Source: Thalassolituus hydrocarboniclasticus
Lineage (GTDB): Bacteria; Pseudomonadota; Gammaproteobacteria; Pseudomonadales; Oceanobacteraceae
DNA length: 64,000 nt
Direction of reading: 5' to 3'
Assembly (NCBI RefSeq): GCF_025345565.1
Contig: NZ_CP054475.1
Span: forward strand, 1,890,448 to 1,954,447
A model generated the notes under the pieces. The model worked only from the letters and a program-made list of their open reading frames with translations, ran no database searches and was not told the origin of the DNA. Both the position numbers and the translations under genes were made by a program. Shown one piece after another: positions 45,173 to 54,603 of the stretch. Every line of letters begins with the position of its first letter. The first letter of the stretch is position 1.

Positions 45173-45969
45173 TTCTGCTCTGTTCGGCCCTGGTATTTAC
45201 TGCCAGAGCTGAACAGGAATATTTCACCTGGGTGGATGAGCAGGGACGCATTCATAATACTGCCAAGCCACCTTCTGAAAATGCAGAAAAGCCTTTATCT
45301 GAAGTTCAGTCTCAGGAAGACGATTTCTTAACCGAAGAAGAGCTACAGGAAAAGCTGGCAAAAGAAAAAGCCGACAACCCTCCTTTTTTTACCTGGATTG
45401 ATGCGCAGGGGCGCCTGCAAAGTCAGGAAATTCCTCAGGTTGATATCGAAGTTGAGGAGCTTACTCAGTTGCAGGCTGCGGATCATTCTTTATTGCCGCC
45501 ATTGCGTGTCGCGACTGAGATAAGGGATGCCGGATGCTGTGCGCAATATAGTCATCTGTTTAAAGAAATGATTTCCGAATATGATTCGGTTGTTTTTTCA
45601 CAGCCGCAAATGTCGGTGCCTTTTAAAACCCGTTCGGGCGGTAAGCCTGCATGGTATTTTCGACTGGCAGGCGATAATGGTGTCGCGCGCCGCACACTGA
45701 AACTGTATCTGCGTGGAACCGATAAGCCAGAGGAGGGAGCTGCTCCGGTTGCCCTTATAGCGCTGAATAAACAACTGCAGCCGTTGTATTTTATTCCACA
45801 GCTTATTACTCAGCGTTATTTGTCTACCTGGCGTTCAGAGGCATACCGCGAGAGCCTCATCAGTATTCTTGATGCAGAAGTTTCCGCATTCATTATTTAT
45901 TTTCCTGAATCCGTGCCGTCTTCAGCGTCGCTGCAGGTAGAATGGGTGCATGGAAAAACATCAGATTAA
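45082..45969 (+). CDS. Exported MalM-like protein with two DUF4124-like motifs; start uncertain
   Basis: A periplasmic protein. Behind a hydrophobic signal (ILILLCSALVFTARA) come two similar motifs, YFTWVDEQGRIHNT and FFTWIDAQGRLQSQ, of the DUF4124 kind, then a C-terminal domain (AWYFRLAGDNGVARRTLKL, LNKQLQPLYFIPQ) that resembles MalM of maltose operons. The only ATG (45082) lies 91 bases inside the FadL-like gene and gives a long polar n-region; a rare ATT/CTG start at 45166-45175, right at the FadL-like stop, would give a normal signal peptide. Confidence 0.65.
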   Translation: MYRNQPLSGSGCRHQADHRCSRYQLPYQILILLCSALVFTARAEQEYFTWVDEQGRIHNTAKPPSENAEKPLSEVQSQEDDFLTEEELQEKLAKEKADNPPFFTWIDAQGRLQSQEIPQVDIEVEELTQLQAADHSLLPPLRVATEIRDAGCCAQYSHLFKEMISEYDSVVFSQPQMSVPFKTRSGGKPAWYFRLAGDNGVARRTLKLYLRGTDKPEEGAAPVALIALNKQLQPLYFIPQLITQRYLSTWRSEAYRESLISILDAEVSAFIIYFPESVPSSASLQVEWVHGKTSD

Positions 45970-46798
45970 TTGCCGCACTGCAAGCTGTCAGCAGCATGCA
46001 CTTCTGCTTCAGTACCCATCGTTACGCGAAGCTTCCGCGCCGCGCCGTTTATTGTTGCTGCATGGCGCCGGTGTGCCGGGCGAAGTGACCTGGACCTATG
46101 TTGCGAATTATCTCCATGAGTGGGATGAGGTTTTGATTCCGGACTTTGCCGGTATGGGGCGTTCGCGGTTTCTCACCGATAGCGCGCCAAGATTGAGTGA
46201 TTACGTGCTTCAGATTCGCGAGTTGTGTGAAGCACTCGACTGGGCGGAGTTTGATATCGCCGGCTATTCCTTCGGTGGCATGGTTGCCGTGCGTTATCTG
46301 CAGCAATATGGTTCGCGGGGGCTGTGTTTTTTGCTTGAGCCGGCGATGCTGTTTTCGGCTGACTGCGGCAAAATCCGGCAGAAAGCGGATGATTATCTGA
46401 CCGTTGCCGACCGGGTTGAGCACAATCCGCAGGATACCGAAGCCTATTTTACTTTTCTCGATTCAGTCTCCCCGCAGCGTACGCGAAATGACAAAGTTGA
46501 CCGGCTGACGATTGCCCGTTTACAGGAGAATGCTCAGGGCTTTGCTCAGGCGTTGCGGGCGGTCAGTCAGATGCTAATGGATGAATGTGCAACTTACGCA
46601 GGCTGGATCGCACCCTGGGCGGGCATCAGTTTTGTCGGTGGCTTGAGTCATGCGACCATGCAGGGGCGTCATCGTTTACTGGCGGAGCAAAGTGCCGACT
46701 GGCAATGCCATGTTGTAGCGAATGCGGATCACAGTCTGGTGTTTACCAAGCCGCGCACCATTGCCAAAGTGATGAATGAGCGTCGCCAGCAGGGCTGA
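45950..46798 (+). CDS. Alpha/beta hydrolase
   Basis: A 282-residue hydrolase of the alpha/beta fold: LLLLHGAGVPGEVTW (oxyanion segment), DFAGMGRSRF, nucleophile elbow GYSFGG (Ser 107) and NADHSLVF with the catalytic His. No signal peptide. It overlaps the MalM-like gene by 20 bases, so it belongs to the Fil-like operon. Substrate unknown. Confidence 0.8.
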   Translation: MEKHQINCRTASCQQHALLLQYPSLREASAPRRLLLLHGAGVPGEVTWTYVANYLHEWDEVLIPDFAGMGRSRFLTDSAPRLSDYVLQIRELCEALDWAEFDIAGYSFGGMVAVRYLQQYGSRGLCFLLEPAMLFSADCGKIRQKADDYLTVADRVEHNPQDTEAYFTFLDSVSPQRTRNDKVDRLTIARLQENAQGFAQALRAVSQMLMDECATYAGWIAPWAGISFVGGLSHATMQGRHRLLAEQSADWQCHVVANADHSLVFTKPRTIAKVMNERRQQG

Positions 46799-46813
46799 CG
46801 ACGCCAGTCTTCT

Positions 46814-47635
46814 TCAGCTCTGCAGGCGACGCTGCAGGCCGGTCTCAGCCATGATGCGGGTGGAGATTTCCTCAATTGAGCGGTCGGTGGTGCTCAGGAA
46901 CGGAATCTGCTCGCGCTGATACAGCATCTCAACTTCATCAATTTCGTGATAACACTGCTTAAGTGATGCGTAACGGCTGTTGGCGCGGCGTTCATTGCGG
47001 ATCGCGGCCAGCCGGTCCGGGTCGATGGTCAGGCCAAACAGCTTATGACGATGCTGCTCCAGGCTGTTGGGCAATTTCAGATCGGCCATATCTTCTTCGG
47101 TCAGCGGGTAGTTGGCTGCTTTGATACCAAACTGCATCGCCAGATACAGACAGGTTGGCGTTTTTCCGGAGCGCGATACACCCACCAGAATAATGTCGGC
47201 TTCGGCATATTGACGGGTGCGGGCGCCGTCATCGTTGTCCAGCGCGAAGTTTACCGCATCGATGCGTGCCAGATAGCTGGTACTGGTTGTGGGTGAGTGG
47301 GATTTACCCACACTATAGGAGGATTCAACCTGCAGTTCGGCTTCCAGTGGCGCGAGGAAGGCGGCAAAAATATCGATCTTCAGAGCGTTGGCTGAGTCGA
47401 TAATAGTGCGTATTTTTTTATCGACAATGGTGTCGAACACAATGGCCGGAGCGCCGCTGCTTTCTGCGGCCAGGTTAATCTTGGCTACGGCTTTCTCGGC
47501 CTTCTCGATCGAATCGATATACGGCAGGGTGATGCGTTCAAATTCAATGGCTTCAAACTGAGCCAACAGGCTGTTGCCCAGCGTTTCGGCGGTAATGCCG
47601 GTGCCGTCGGAGATAAAATAGGCGGTTCGCTTCAT
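46814..47635 (-). CDS. ppsR: Phosphoenolpyruvate synthase regulatory protein (PpsR/PSRP)
   Basis: A 273-residue bifunctional kinase/pyrophosphorylase (DUF299) that switches PEP synthase off and on by phosphorylating its active-site region with ADP. Motifs: [16 protein letters not shown] at the N-terminus and the P-loop [15 protein letters not shown], then [12 protein letters not shown]. The start at 47635 removes a non-homologous upstream extension. Divergent from ppsA, the standard arrangement. Confidence 0.95.
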   Translation of the reverse strand: MKRTAYFISDGTGITAETLGNSLLAQFEAIEFERITLPYIDSIEKAEKAVAKINLAAESSGAPAIVFDTIVDKKIRTIIDSANALKIDIFAAFLAPLEAELQVESSYSVGKSHSPTTSTSYLARIDAVNFALDNDDGARTRQYAEADIILVGVSRSGKTPTCLYLAMQFGIKAANYPLTEEDMADLKLPNSLEQHRHKLFGLTIDPDRLAAIRNERRANSRYASLKQCYHEIDEVEMLYQREQIPFLSTTDRSIEEISTRIMAETGLQRRLQS

Positions 47636-47758
47636 GTGGAAATTTGTTCCCTCTGCCCTTAGTATTACGCAGCCGTTCGCCGCAGCAGGCGATTTTAGGT
47701 GATTATGTCCTGTGTGGCGAGACAGAACACAGGCGTTGGACATTACAGGAGAAAGACG

Positions 47759-50128
47759 TTGACAGATTACGTACTCTGGTTTGATCAGGTATCCATGGGC
47801 GATGTCGAGCGGGTAGGTGGTAAAAACGCCTCGCTCGGTGAAATGATCAGCAACCTGACCAGCGCCGGAGTTTCCGTGCCCAACGGCTTCGCCACCACCG
47901 CCGACGCCTACCGCGAATTCTTAAGTTACGAAGGTCTGGACAGCCGCATTCAGCAGGCGCTGGATGACCTGAACGTCGATGATATCCGTGCTCTGACCGA
48001 AACCGGCGCCAAAATCCGCAACTGGATTCTGGACGCGCCGCTGCCACCACAGCTGGAAGCGGATGTCCGTACCGCGTTTGCCAAACTGCAGGAAAGCAAT
48101 GAGCAGATGGCCGTGGCCGTGCGCTCCTCCGCAACCGCAGAAGATTTACCCGATGCATCCTTTGCCGGTCAGCAGGAAACCCACCTGAATATCGTTGGCA
48201 TTGATAACGTCCTGCATGCCATCCGCGACGTGTTCGCCTCTTTATTTAATGACCGCGCAATTGCCTACCGTGATCATCAGGGCTTCGACCACCACAAGGT
48301 GGCACTGTCGGCCGGCATTCAGCGCATGGTGCGTTCTGAAACAGCCTCCAGCGGTGTGATGTTTACCCTGGATACTGAATCCGGTTTCGATCAGGTGGTG
48401 TTTGTCACCTCGTCCTATGGCCTGGGCGAAACCGTGGTGCAGGGTGCAGTAAACCCGGATGAATTCTACGTTCACAAGAACAACCTGACGGCCGGACGCC
48501 CGGCGATTCTGCGCCGTAACCTCGGCGCTAAAGCCATTAAAATGGTGTACAACAAAGAAGCCGCCGTTGGTAAGTCGGTAGAAACCCAGCGTGTTGACCG
48601 TGAGTTGCGTCAGGTCTTTTCGGTAACCGACGCTGAAGTCGAAAATCTTGCCCGTCAGGCGATGATTATTGAAAAGCACTATGGTCGTCCGATGGATATC
48701 GAATGGGCCAAAGATGGCGATGATCAGAAGCTTTATATCGTTCAGGCCCGTCCTGAAACCGTGAAGAGCCGCGCCAGCAAAAACGTGATGGAGCGTTATC
48801 TGCTGAAAGAAACCGGCAACGTGCTGGTTGAAGGCCGTTCCATTGGTCACCGCATTGGTAAAGGTAAAGTACGCGTCATTAAAAGCATCGATCAGATGGA
48901 TCAGGTGCAGGAAGGTGATGTGCTGGTTGCCGATATGACCGACCCGGACTGGGAACCAGTAATGAAGCGCTCAGCGGCTATCGTAACCAACCGTGGTGGC
49001 CGTACCTGTCACGCCGCGATCATTGCGCGCGAACTGGGTATTCCGGCGGTGGTCGGCTGTGAAGATGCCACCTCCAAGCTGCAGGATGGCCAGGATGTTA
49101 CCGTTTCCTGTGCGGAAGGTGACACCGGTTTTGTTTACGAAGGTGCTCTGGATTTTGATATCCGCACCAACAGCGTCGATCAGATGCCGGATCTGCCATT
49201 CAAAATCATGATGAACGTCGGCAACCCGGATCGTGCCTTCGACTTCCAGGGCCTGCCGAATGCTGGTGTGGGTCTGGCGCGTCTCGAATTTATTATTAAC
49301 CGCATGATCGGTGTGCATCCGAAAGCCTTGCTGAACTTCGACAATCTGCCGGAAGAAGTGAAGCCGACCGTTGAACGCCGTATTTCCGGTTATGCCGGTC
49401 CGGTGGATTTCTACGTCGAAAAACTGGTGGAAGGTATTTCCACGCTGGCGGCGGCATTCTGGCCTAAGCGCGTGATCGTGCGTCTGTCTGACTTCAAATC
49501 CAACGAATACGCCAACCTGATTGGCGGTCGTCTGTACGAGCCGGAAGAAGAAAACCCGATGCTGGGCTTCCGGGGTGCATCGCGCTACATCTCGAAAAAC
49601 TTCCGCGACTGTTTCGAGCTTGAGTGCCGGGCGATGAAAAAAGTCCGCAACGAAATGGGCTTTACCAACGTCGAGATCATGGTGCCCTTTGTACGTACCG
49701 TGGGCGAAGCCGAGCAGGTCGTTAACCTGCTGGAAGAAAATGGCCTGAAGCGCGGCGAGAACGATCTGAAGCTGATCATGATGTGCGAGCTGCCAGCCAA
49801 TGCCATTCTGGCCGAGCAATTCCTCGAATTTTTTGATGGTTTCTCCGTCGGCTCCAACGACCTTACTCAGTTAACCCTGGGTCTGGACCGTGACTCCGGT
49901 ATCATTGCGCACCTGTTCGATGAGCGTAATGAAGCCATTCTGGCACTGCTGGAAAATGCCATTAACGCCTGTAAGAAAGCCGGTAAATACATCGGTATCT
50001 GTGGTCAGGGGCCATCGGATCATCCGGACTTCGCCAAGTGGCTGATGGAGCACGGTATCGACAGCGTGTCGCTGAACCCGGACTCGGTACTGGATACCTG
50101 GTTCTTCCTGGCGGACAAAAATTCCTGA
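47759..50128 (+). CDS. ppsA: Phosphoenolpyruvate synthase
   Basis: A 789-residue enzyme (E. coli 792) that makes PEP from pyruvate and ATP for gluconeogenesis. Start is TTG 47759, set by AGGAG at 47747-47751 and the family N-terminus [19 protein letters not shown]. Motifs: [20 protein letters not shown] (ATP binding), [19 protein letters not shown] (phospho-histidine, His 418), and the PEP-binding barrel ending [20 protein letters not shown] and [14 protein letters not shown]. Regulated by PpsR encoded opposite. Confidence 0.97.
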   Translation: MTDYVLWFDQVSMGDVERVGGKNASLGEMISNLTSAGVSVPNGFATTADAYREFLSYEGLDSRIQQALDDLNVDDIRALTETGAKIRNWILDAPLPPQLEADVRTAFAKLQESNEQMAVAVRSSATAEDLPDASFAGQQETHLNIVGIDNVLHAIRDVFASLFNDRAIAYRDHQGFDHHKVALSAGIQRMVRSETASSGVMFTLDTESGFDQVVFVTSSYGLGETVVQGAVNPDEFYVHKNNLTAGRPAILRRNLGAKAIKMVYNKEAAVGKSVETQRVDRELRQVFSVTDAEVENLARQAMIIEKHYGRPMDIEWAKDGDDQKLYIVQARPETVKSRASKNVMERYLLKETGNVLVEGRSIGHRIGKGKVRVIKSIDQMDQVQEGDVLVADMTDPDWEPVMKRSAAIVTNRGGRTCHAAIIARELGIPAVVGCEDATSKLQDGQDVTVSCAEGDTGFVYEGALDFDIRTNSVDQMPDLPFKIMMNVGNPDRAFDFQGLPNAGVGLARLEFIINRMIGVHPKALLNFDNLPEEVKPTVERRISGYAGPVDFYVEKLVEGISTLAAAFWPKRVIVRLSDFKSNEYANLIGGRLYEPEEENPMLGFRGASRYISKNFRDCFELECRAMKKVRNEMGFTNVEIMVPFVRTVGEAEQVVNLLEENGLKRGENDLKLIMMCELPANAILAEQFLEFFDGFSVGSNDLTQLTLGLDRDSGIIAHLFDERNEAILALLENAINACKKAGKYIGICGQGPSDHPDFAKWLMEHGIDSVSLNPDSVLDTWFFLADKNS

Positions 50129-51100
50129 ATGAAAAGCAGCAGTGAATTATTTCCGGTGAGCCTGCTCAGAGCGGATGTTCTGGGCGACCTCACCGAAGAC
50201 GTCTATCTGGTAAAACACAACCGCGATCCGGACCGCAGCGTCCAGATCGCGGTTTCGCATCTTGGCCTGCGCTCCCGTGGCGGACACAGCGGCCAGCCAT
50301 TGATTCTGCTGCATGGCAGCTTTACCAATCGCGGCTTCTGGCTGTCCGATAAGGGGGAAGGGCTGGCGCGCTATCTGCTGGAGCAGGGTTTTGATGTCTG
50401 GCTGATGGAACAGCGTGGTCATGGCCTGTCACCGCGTAATCACGATTATGTGCGCAATACGCTGGAGCGCTATGTGCTCAGCGATATTCCGGCGGTGAAC
50501 GATTTTGTGCAGGAACAGAGCGGGCAGAAGCCGGTCTGGATCGGTCATTCGCTGGGTGGTGTGATTATTTCCAGCAGCGTGGCCGCCGGTCGCCTGCATG
50601 CGGATAACAGCCGTGCCATGGTGTTGCTCGGCACTCAGGTGGTGCGCCGGCCTTGGTATCTGTGGTTGCCACTGACCAGCCTGGTGCTGCGCCTGTTGGT
50701 AAAAAGCAAAGCCGAGCTGGATGGCCGTAAGCTGGGCATTGGCCCGGAAAATGAGCCAGCGGGTCTGGTGAATGAATATCTGGCGCGTCACAGCCTGTTT
50801 GGCCGCTGGCAGATCCGCAGTGAAAAACTCAGGCTGCTGCCAGCCTGGAAACAGGGGGCTGATCTGCCGTTGCTGGCGGTTGCCGCGGCGGCGGATAAAT
50901 CCGACCCGGCGAAAGCCTGTCTGCGCTTTGCCTCCCTGTATGGCGGTGCGCAGAAAGACAATCTGCTGCTGGGCAAAACCGAAGGCTTCAGCCGCGATTA
51001 CGGCCATGTCGATATGGTGGTCAGCAAAGAGGCAGCGACGGAAGTCTGGCCGCGCATTCAGCACTGGCTGAATCAGCTTGGCCAACAGGCTGGCGCCTGA
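50129..51100 (+). CDS. Alpha/beta hydrolase
   Basis: A 323-residue hydrolase: LILLHGSFTNRGFW, VWLMEQRGHGLSP, nucleophile elbow GHSLGG (Ser 141) and a C-terminal histidine in RDYGHVDMV. The ATG follows the ppsA stop without a gap, so translation is likely coupled. Distantly like esterase/lipase-type hydrolases; the substrate is unknown. Confidence 0.8.
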   Translation: MKSSSELFPVSLLRADVLGDLTEDVYLVKHNRDPDRSVQIAVSHLGLRSRGGHSGQPLILLHGSFTNRGFWLSDKGEGLARYLLEQGFDVWLMEQRGHGLSPRNHDYVRNTLERYVLSDIPAVNDFVQEQSGQKPVWIGHSLGGVIISSSVAAGRLHADNSRAMVLLGTQVVRRPWYLWLPLTSLVLRLLVKSKAELDGRKLGIGPENEPAGLVNEYLARHSLFGRWQIRSEKLRLLPAWKQGADLPLLAVAAAADKSDPAKACLRFASLYGGAQKDNLLLGKTEGFSRDYGHVDMVVSKEAATEVWPRIQHWLNQLGQQAGA

Positions 51101-51101
51101 G

Positions 51102-51782
51102 ATGAGCACGCGGCGCCTGTTGCTGGCCGGCGGTACCGGACTGATTGGCCGTGCCTTGCTGGACAATCTGTTGCTGACCGATTGGGCTGGGCACATAGTG
51201 TTGCCTGTGCGTCAGCCACAACAATGGTGCGCCGCACATCCGCAACTGGCGGCAGATAAACGCATTCAGGTACTGACTTATGACGAACTGTTTGCCAGCC
51301 AGCAGCCTGTTGATCTGATGTTCTGCGCGCTGGGTACGACCCAGGCCAAAGCCGGTAAAGCCGGGTTGCGGCAGGTGGATTATCAGCTGGTTATTGAGTG
51401 TGCGTCCTGGGCTAAACGGCAGGGCGCTGAACTGGTGTCTGTGGTCAGTGCACTGGGCGCCAACCGCCGTTCGCCATTTTTCTATAACCGCGTCAAAGGC
51501 GATATGGAGCAGGCGCTGGAGCAGATGAATCTGCCCCGGCTGCAGATCTGGCAGCCGTCGCTGTTGCTCGGTGAGCGCGATGAGTTTCGTCTGGCCGAAC
51601 ACCTGAGTGGCTGGATATTACGTCTGCCACTGTTTGGTAATGTGCAGGCACTGGCCGGTGAACGTATTGCCCGCGCTATGGTTGCTGCGGCCGCTGGTTC
51701 TGCGGCGGAGTCTGGTTTGAATCAGGAATCATCCGTTATGCGCTATCGCGTGCGTGACATTAAACGTCTGGCCAGAGTCTGA
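51102..51782 (+). CDS. NAD(P)-binding SDR-like protein
   Basis: A 226-residue atypical short-chain dehydrogenase-like protein: Rossmann start LLLAGGTGLIGRALL, central FCALGTTQAKAGKAG, VVSALGANRRS, and the YNRVK (YxxxK) pair. The pattern resembles the oxidoreductase HTATIP2/YbjT-like group often called NAD(P)H-binding protein. One base after the hydrolase stop. Confidence 0.8.
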   Translation: MSTRRLLLAGGTGLIGRALLDNLLLTDWAGHIVLPVRQPQQWCAAHPQLAADKRIQVLTYDELFASQQPVDLMFCALGTTQAKAGKAGLRQVDYQLVIECASWAKRQGAELVSVVSALGANRRSPFFYNRVKGDMEQALEQMNLPRLQIWQPSLLLGERDEFRLAEHLSGWILRLPLFGNVQALAGERIARAMVAAAAGSAAESGLNQESSVMRYRVRDIKRLARV

Positions 51783-51840
51783 ACAGGCCTAGGCAGACAA
51801 CAGAATTTTATTATCCTCCATCACAAGTAAGGACAAAGAA

Positions 51841-52332
51841 ATGACTCAGTACGTAACTCCGGATCTGTGCGATGCCTACCCTGAACTGATTCAGGTGGTT
51901 GAGCCAATGTTCAACAACTACGGTGGCAACGAGTCTTTTGGTGGCGAAATCGTTACCGTTAAGTGCTTTGAAGATAACTCCAAGGTAAAAGAGCTGGTTG
52001 ATACCGACGGCAAAGGCAAAGTGATGGTTGTGGACGGCGGCGCCTCCATGCGTCACGCGCTGCTGGGCGATATGCTGGCTGAAAAAGCGGCGAAAAACGG
52101 CTGGGAAGGCATCATCGTTTACGGTTGCATCCGTGATGTCGACGTGATCATGCAGACCGATCTGGGTGTGCAGGCGCTGGCGACTCACCCGCTGAAAACC
52201 GACAAACGCGGTCTGGGTGATGTGAACGTTACCGTTAAATTCGGTGGTGTTGAATTTGTACCGGGTCACTTTGTGTATGCCGACAACAACGGCATCATCG
52301 TGTCTCCCCAAGCGCTGAGCATGCCGGAGTAA
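51841..52332 (+). CDS. rraA: RraA family regulator of ribonuclease E
   Basis: A 163-residue RraA protein, which binds RNase E and lowers its activity in E. coli. Motifs: [42 protein letters not shown] and [11 protein letters not shown]. Some family members are oxaloacetate/HMG aldolases, but the length and these motifs fit RraA. The target RNase E is encoded about 11 kb downstream. The last 14 bases are part of a tandem repeat. Confidence 0.93.
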   Translation: MTQYVTPDLCDAYPELIQVVEPMFNNYGGNESFGGEIVTVKCFEDNSKVKELVDTDGKGKVMVVDGGASMRHALLGDMLAEKAAKNGWEGIIVYGCIRDVDVIMQTDLGVQALATHPLKTDKRGLGDVNVTVKFGGVEFVPGHFVYADNNGIIVSPQALSMPE

Positions 52333-52381
52333 GACGTTGGGCATGCCGGAGTAAGACGTTGGGCATGCCGGAATAAGGCGG
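52319..52381. repeat. 22-bp tandem repeat at the rraA stop
   Basis: A unit starting GCATGCCGGAGTAAGACG is present at 52319-52340 and 52341-52362, with a shorter, diverged copy at 52363-52381. The first copy holds the rraA stop codon. It looks like slippage duplication of the gene end. Confidence 0.85.
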
Positions 52382-52405
52382 TCTTATACGCATCTGAGTA
52401 CGAAT

Positions 52406-52435
52406 AAAAAGCCGGCATAACGCCGGCTTTTTTTG
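52406..52435. terminator. Bidirectional terminator between rraA and the FAD oxidoreductase
   Basis: Stem AAAAAGCCGGC (52406-52416) with GCCGGCTTTTT (52422-52432), loop ATAAC, between converging genes. Confidence 0.9.
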
Positions 52436-52458
52436 TATCTGGCATTTGTTGTGGCCAG

Positions 52459-53742
52459 CTACCAGGCGCGCGAGCTGCCAATCAGGTGCGCTACGCGCAG
52501 GGAGCTTTCAACGGCACCGTCGAGCAACGGAATGCCATCGCACAGATAAGAGCCGGTCAGCAGAATCCGCTGACTGGCGTCCTGATGACGCAGCTCGCGT
52601 ACCGCCTGACGGCTCTGTAGGGTTACCAGTGGCCGGCTGAAAGTAACATCGGCGAGCACGCTTTGCGGATTGGCCGCACGCAGCGGGTTCCACACCTGCA
52701 GAATGGCCGGGCCGTTGCGCAGATGACCAATGGCTTTGGCCAGGTCGACGGTGGCTTCCGGGCGGTTCTCGTCACCCGGTAAGAAATAACTGACCGGCGC
52801 CAGCGGCATCAGGCTGGCGGGCAGCAGCGAGGTATCGGTGTGCAGCTGCATGCGCGATTCAACCACCGGGATCTGCTGCAGCTGCTGGCAGCGTGGCTGG
52901 GCGCTGGGCAGTTTGCTCAGAATCTGGCTGGCGTGATGCGGCTGGGTGGCGATCACCACGCGGTCAAACACATCGGTTTGTGCGTCGCTGCAGACGCGCA
53001 CGTCGTCGTTGCCTTCTTCTATATGGTCAATGGCCGTTGCGGTACGCAGGCTGACGCTGCTTTCCAGCAGTTGCGCGACCACTTCGTCGACGCCGCCACT
53101 GGCACGCATCAGACCGTCTTTCATTACGCCGCAGGTCAGGTAGTTGATCAGAATATCCGCCGGATAGGCCAGTACGTCGTCGTAGTCACAGGTGCACACG
53201 GTCGCCAGTGCCGGCAGTAATATCTGACGGCAGTAATCGTTGTCGAGACTGTGCTGCTGCAGAAAGCCGCCGAAGCTCTGCTGATCCGTATCCGGGTTGC
53301 TTTTATGTTGCTGCAGTGTGTTAAACAGGTTGAGGTGCTGGGCGAGCAGTGGACCGTTCAGCAGCTTGGGAAAGCTCAGGCTGCGTTTGCCCAGCTGCAG
53401 GTTGCCGTAATGAAAAAACAGGCGGTTGTCGGCATCGGCGTAAGCGGCGGCATGGTCGGTAGTTTCGGTGCGCACGCCTGCATCACGGTACAGACGCAGC
53501 AGGCTTGGATAGTACGCCGGAGTGAAAACCCGCAACGGAATATCAATGGATGTACTTTTGTCAGCCCAGGGAATGTCTACGCTGTAGATGCCCATGCCCG
53601 GCTTCGCGGCGCGCTCATAGAGCGTGACATCGTGGTCGCGACTCAGCAGCCAGGCGGCGCTGAGGCCGGCAATGCCGGAGCCGATGATGGCGATACGCTG
53701 GCGATTAATAGGAGTGGATGAGGCGGCGGGTTGAGCGGGCAT
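52459..53742 (-). CDS. NAD(P)/FAD-dependent amine-oxidase-like oxidoreductase
   Basis: A 427-residue flavoprotein: the FAD-binding start IAIIGSGIAGLSAAWLLSR with DVTLYERAAKPGM, a central substrate domain, VVIATQPHHASQIL and a C-terminal FAD contact LTGSYLCDGIPLLDGAVES. Related proteins beside cyclopropane fatty acid synthase genes are thought to act on lipids; here no such neighbour is seen. Substrate unknown. Confidence 0.85.
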   Translation of the reverse strand: MPAQPAASSTPINRQRIAIIGSGIAGLSAAWLLSRDHDVTLYERAAKPGMGIYSVDIPWADKSTSIDIPLRVFTPAYYPSLLRLYRDAGVRTETTDHAAAYADADNRLFFHYGNLQLGKRSLSFPKLLNGPLLAQHLNLFNTLQQHKSNPDTDQQSFGGFLQQHSLDNDYCRQILLPALATVCTCDYDDVLAYPADILINYLTCGVMKDGLMRASGGVDEVVAQLLESSVSLRTATAIDHIEEGNDDVRVCSDAQTDVFDRVVIATQPHHASQILSKLPSAQPRCQQLQQIPVVESRMQLHTDTSLLPASLMPLAPVSYFLPGDENRPEATVDLAKAIGHLRNGPAILQVWNPLRAANPQSVLADVTFSRPLVTLQSRQAVRELRHQDASQRILLTGSYLCDGIPLLDGAVESSLRVAHLIGSSRAW

Positions 53743-53846
53743 GAAGGCACTTTCCTGTGAAATCTGCGCCGAGGTTAGCGCAAAGCCCGGGCATATCCCA
53801 GAGTTTGCGCTGTCAACTTTGCGGTTTTATGGGCTGCTCTCGGTGA

Positions 53847-53856
53847 TTGTATACAA
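53847..53856. promoter_or_regulatory. GntR/FadR-type operator, perfect palindrome
   Basis: TTGTATACAA, extended to a 14-bp perfect palindrome GATTGTATACAATC (53845-53858), lies 80 bases before the gntR start. FadR-subfamily GntR proteins bind such TNGTNNACNA palindromes, so this is probably the autoregulatory operator of the prp operon. Confidence 0.65.
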
Positions 53857-53919
53857 TCTTAGTCTTAATTCGCTTGAAATCTGATTTTATCGGCGTAATC
53901 TAGCCGGACTTAAAGGGTA

Positions 53920-53929
53920 TTGTAGACAA
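53920..53929. promoter_or_regulatory. Second GntR-type operator, one mismatch
   Basis: TTGTAGACAA differs from the upstream site by one base and lies six bases before the gntR ATG, overlapping the ribosome-site region. The spacing of 73 bases (about seven helical turns) would place two regulator dimers on one face of DNA. A weak -35/-10 pair (TTGAAA 53874-53879, TAATCT 53896-53901) lies between the two sites. Confidence 0.55.
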
Positions 53930-53934
53930 AGCTG

Positions 53935-54603
53935 ATGAGCGACAATCAAACGCTGGCCGATAAAGTGTTCGCGGAACTGACTACCGCTATTGTGCGTGGT
54001 GAGTTGCGTCCGGGCACCAAATTGTCGGAACAGACACTGGTTGAGCGCTATGGCGGCAGCCGCGCGCCGATGCGCGAAGCCATTCAGAAGCTTGAAGCCC
54101 GTCATCTGGTGGTGCGCATTCCCCATGCCGGTGCCCGCGTGGTATCGCTGAGTCTGGCCGAGCTGCGGGATATCTACGAAGTGCGTCTTGAACTGGAAAG
54201 CATGGCCTGCCGTCTGGCGGCACTGCGCATGAGCGATGACGAGATTCAGGAGCTGTACGGCCTGCTGCAGGAGCATGAAGCCTCTATCGCGGCTGAGCAG
54301 GGGCAGGCTTATTACCAGAAGGCCGGTGATCTCGATTTTCATTACCGCATCATCAAGGGCAGCAAAAATCACCGTTTACATCAGATGTTGTGCGGCGAGT
54401 TGTACCACATCGTGCGCATGTACCGTTATCAGACCAGTACCAGCGCCAAGCGCCCGCTGCAGGCCCTGCAGGAACACCAACGAATTGTTGAAGCTATCTC
54501 GGCGCGTGATGCCGAGCTGGCTGAATTACTGATGCGACGTCATATTCAGGCATCGCTGACCAATCTGGAAAATCGATTAGCTGAAGAGGAGGGTCACTCA
54601 TGA
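53935..54603 (+). CDS. GntR family (FadR subfamily) regulator of the prp operon
   Basis: A 222-residue regulator. N-terminal winged [23 protein letters not shown] and [21 protein letters not shown]-terminal FCD domain (about 80-215) with [17 protein letters not shown] and [14 protein letters not shown]. In Pseudomonas-type bacteria a GntR of this kind heads the methylcitrate operon and responds to a pathway intermediate. Overlaps prpB by four bases. Confidence 0.92.
   Translation: MSDNQTLADKVFAELTTAIVRGELRPGTKLSEQTLVERYGGSRAPMREAIQKLEARHLVVRIPHAGARVVSLSLAELRDIYEVRLELESMACRLAALRMSDDEIQELYGLLQEHEASIAAEQGQAYYQKAGDLDFHYRIIKGSKNHRLHQMLCGELYHIVRMYRYQTSTSAKRPLQALQEHQRIVEAISARDAELAELLMRRHIQASLTNLENRLAEEEGHS

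Noticed and set aside
47845-49857. Long minus-strand open frames inside ppsA (and likewise inside acnD and fadD)
   Set aside because: Codon-bias shadows of strongly coding genes, without starts or family features.
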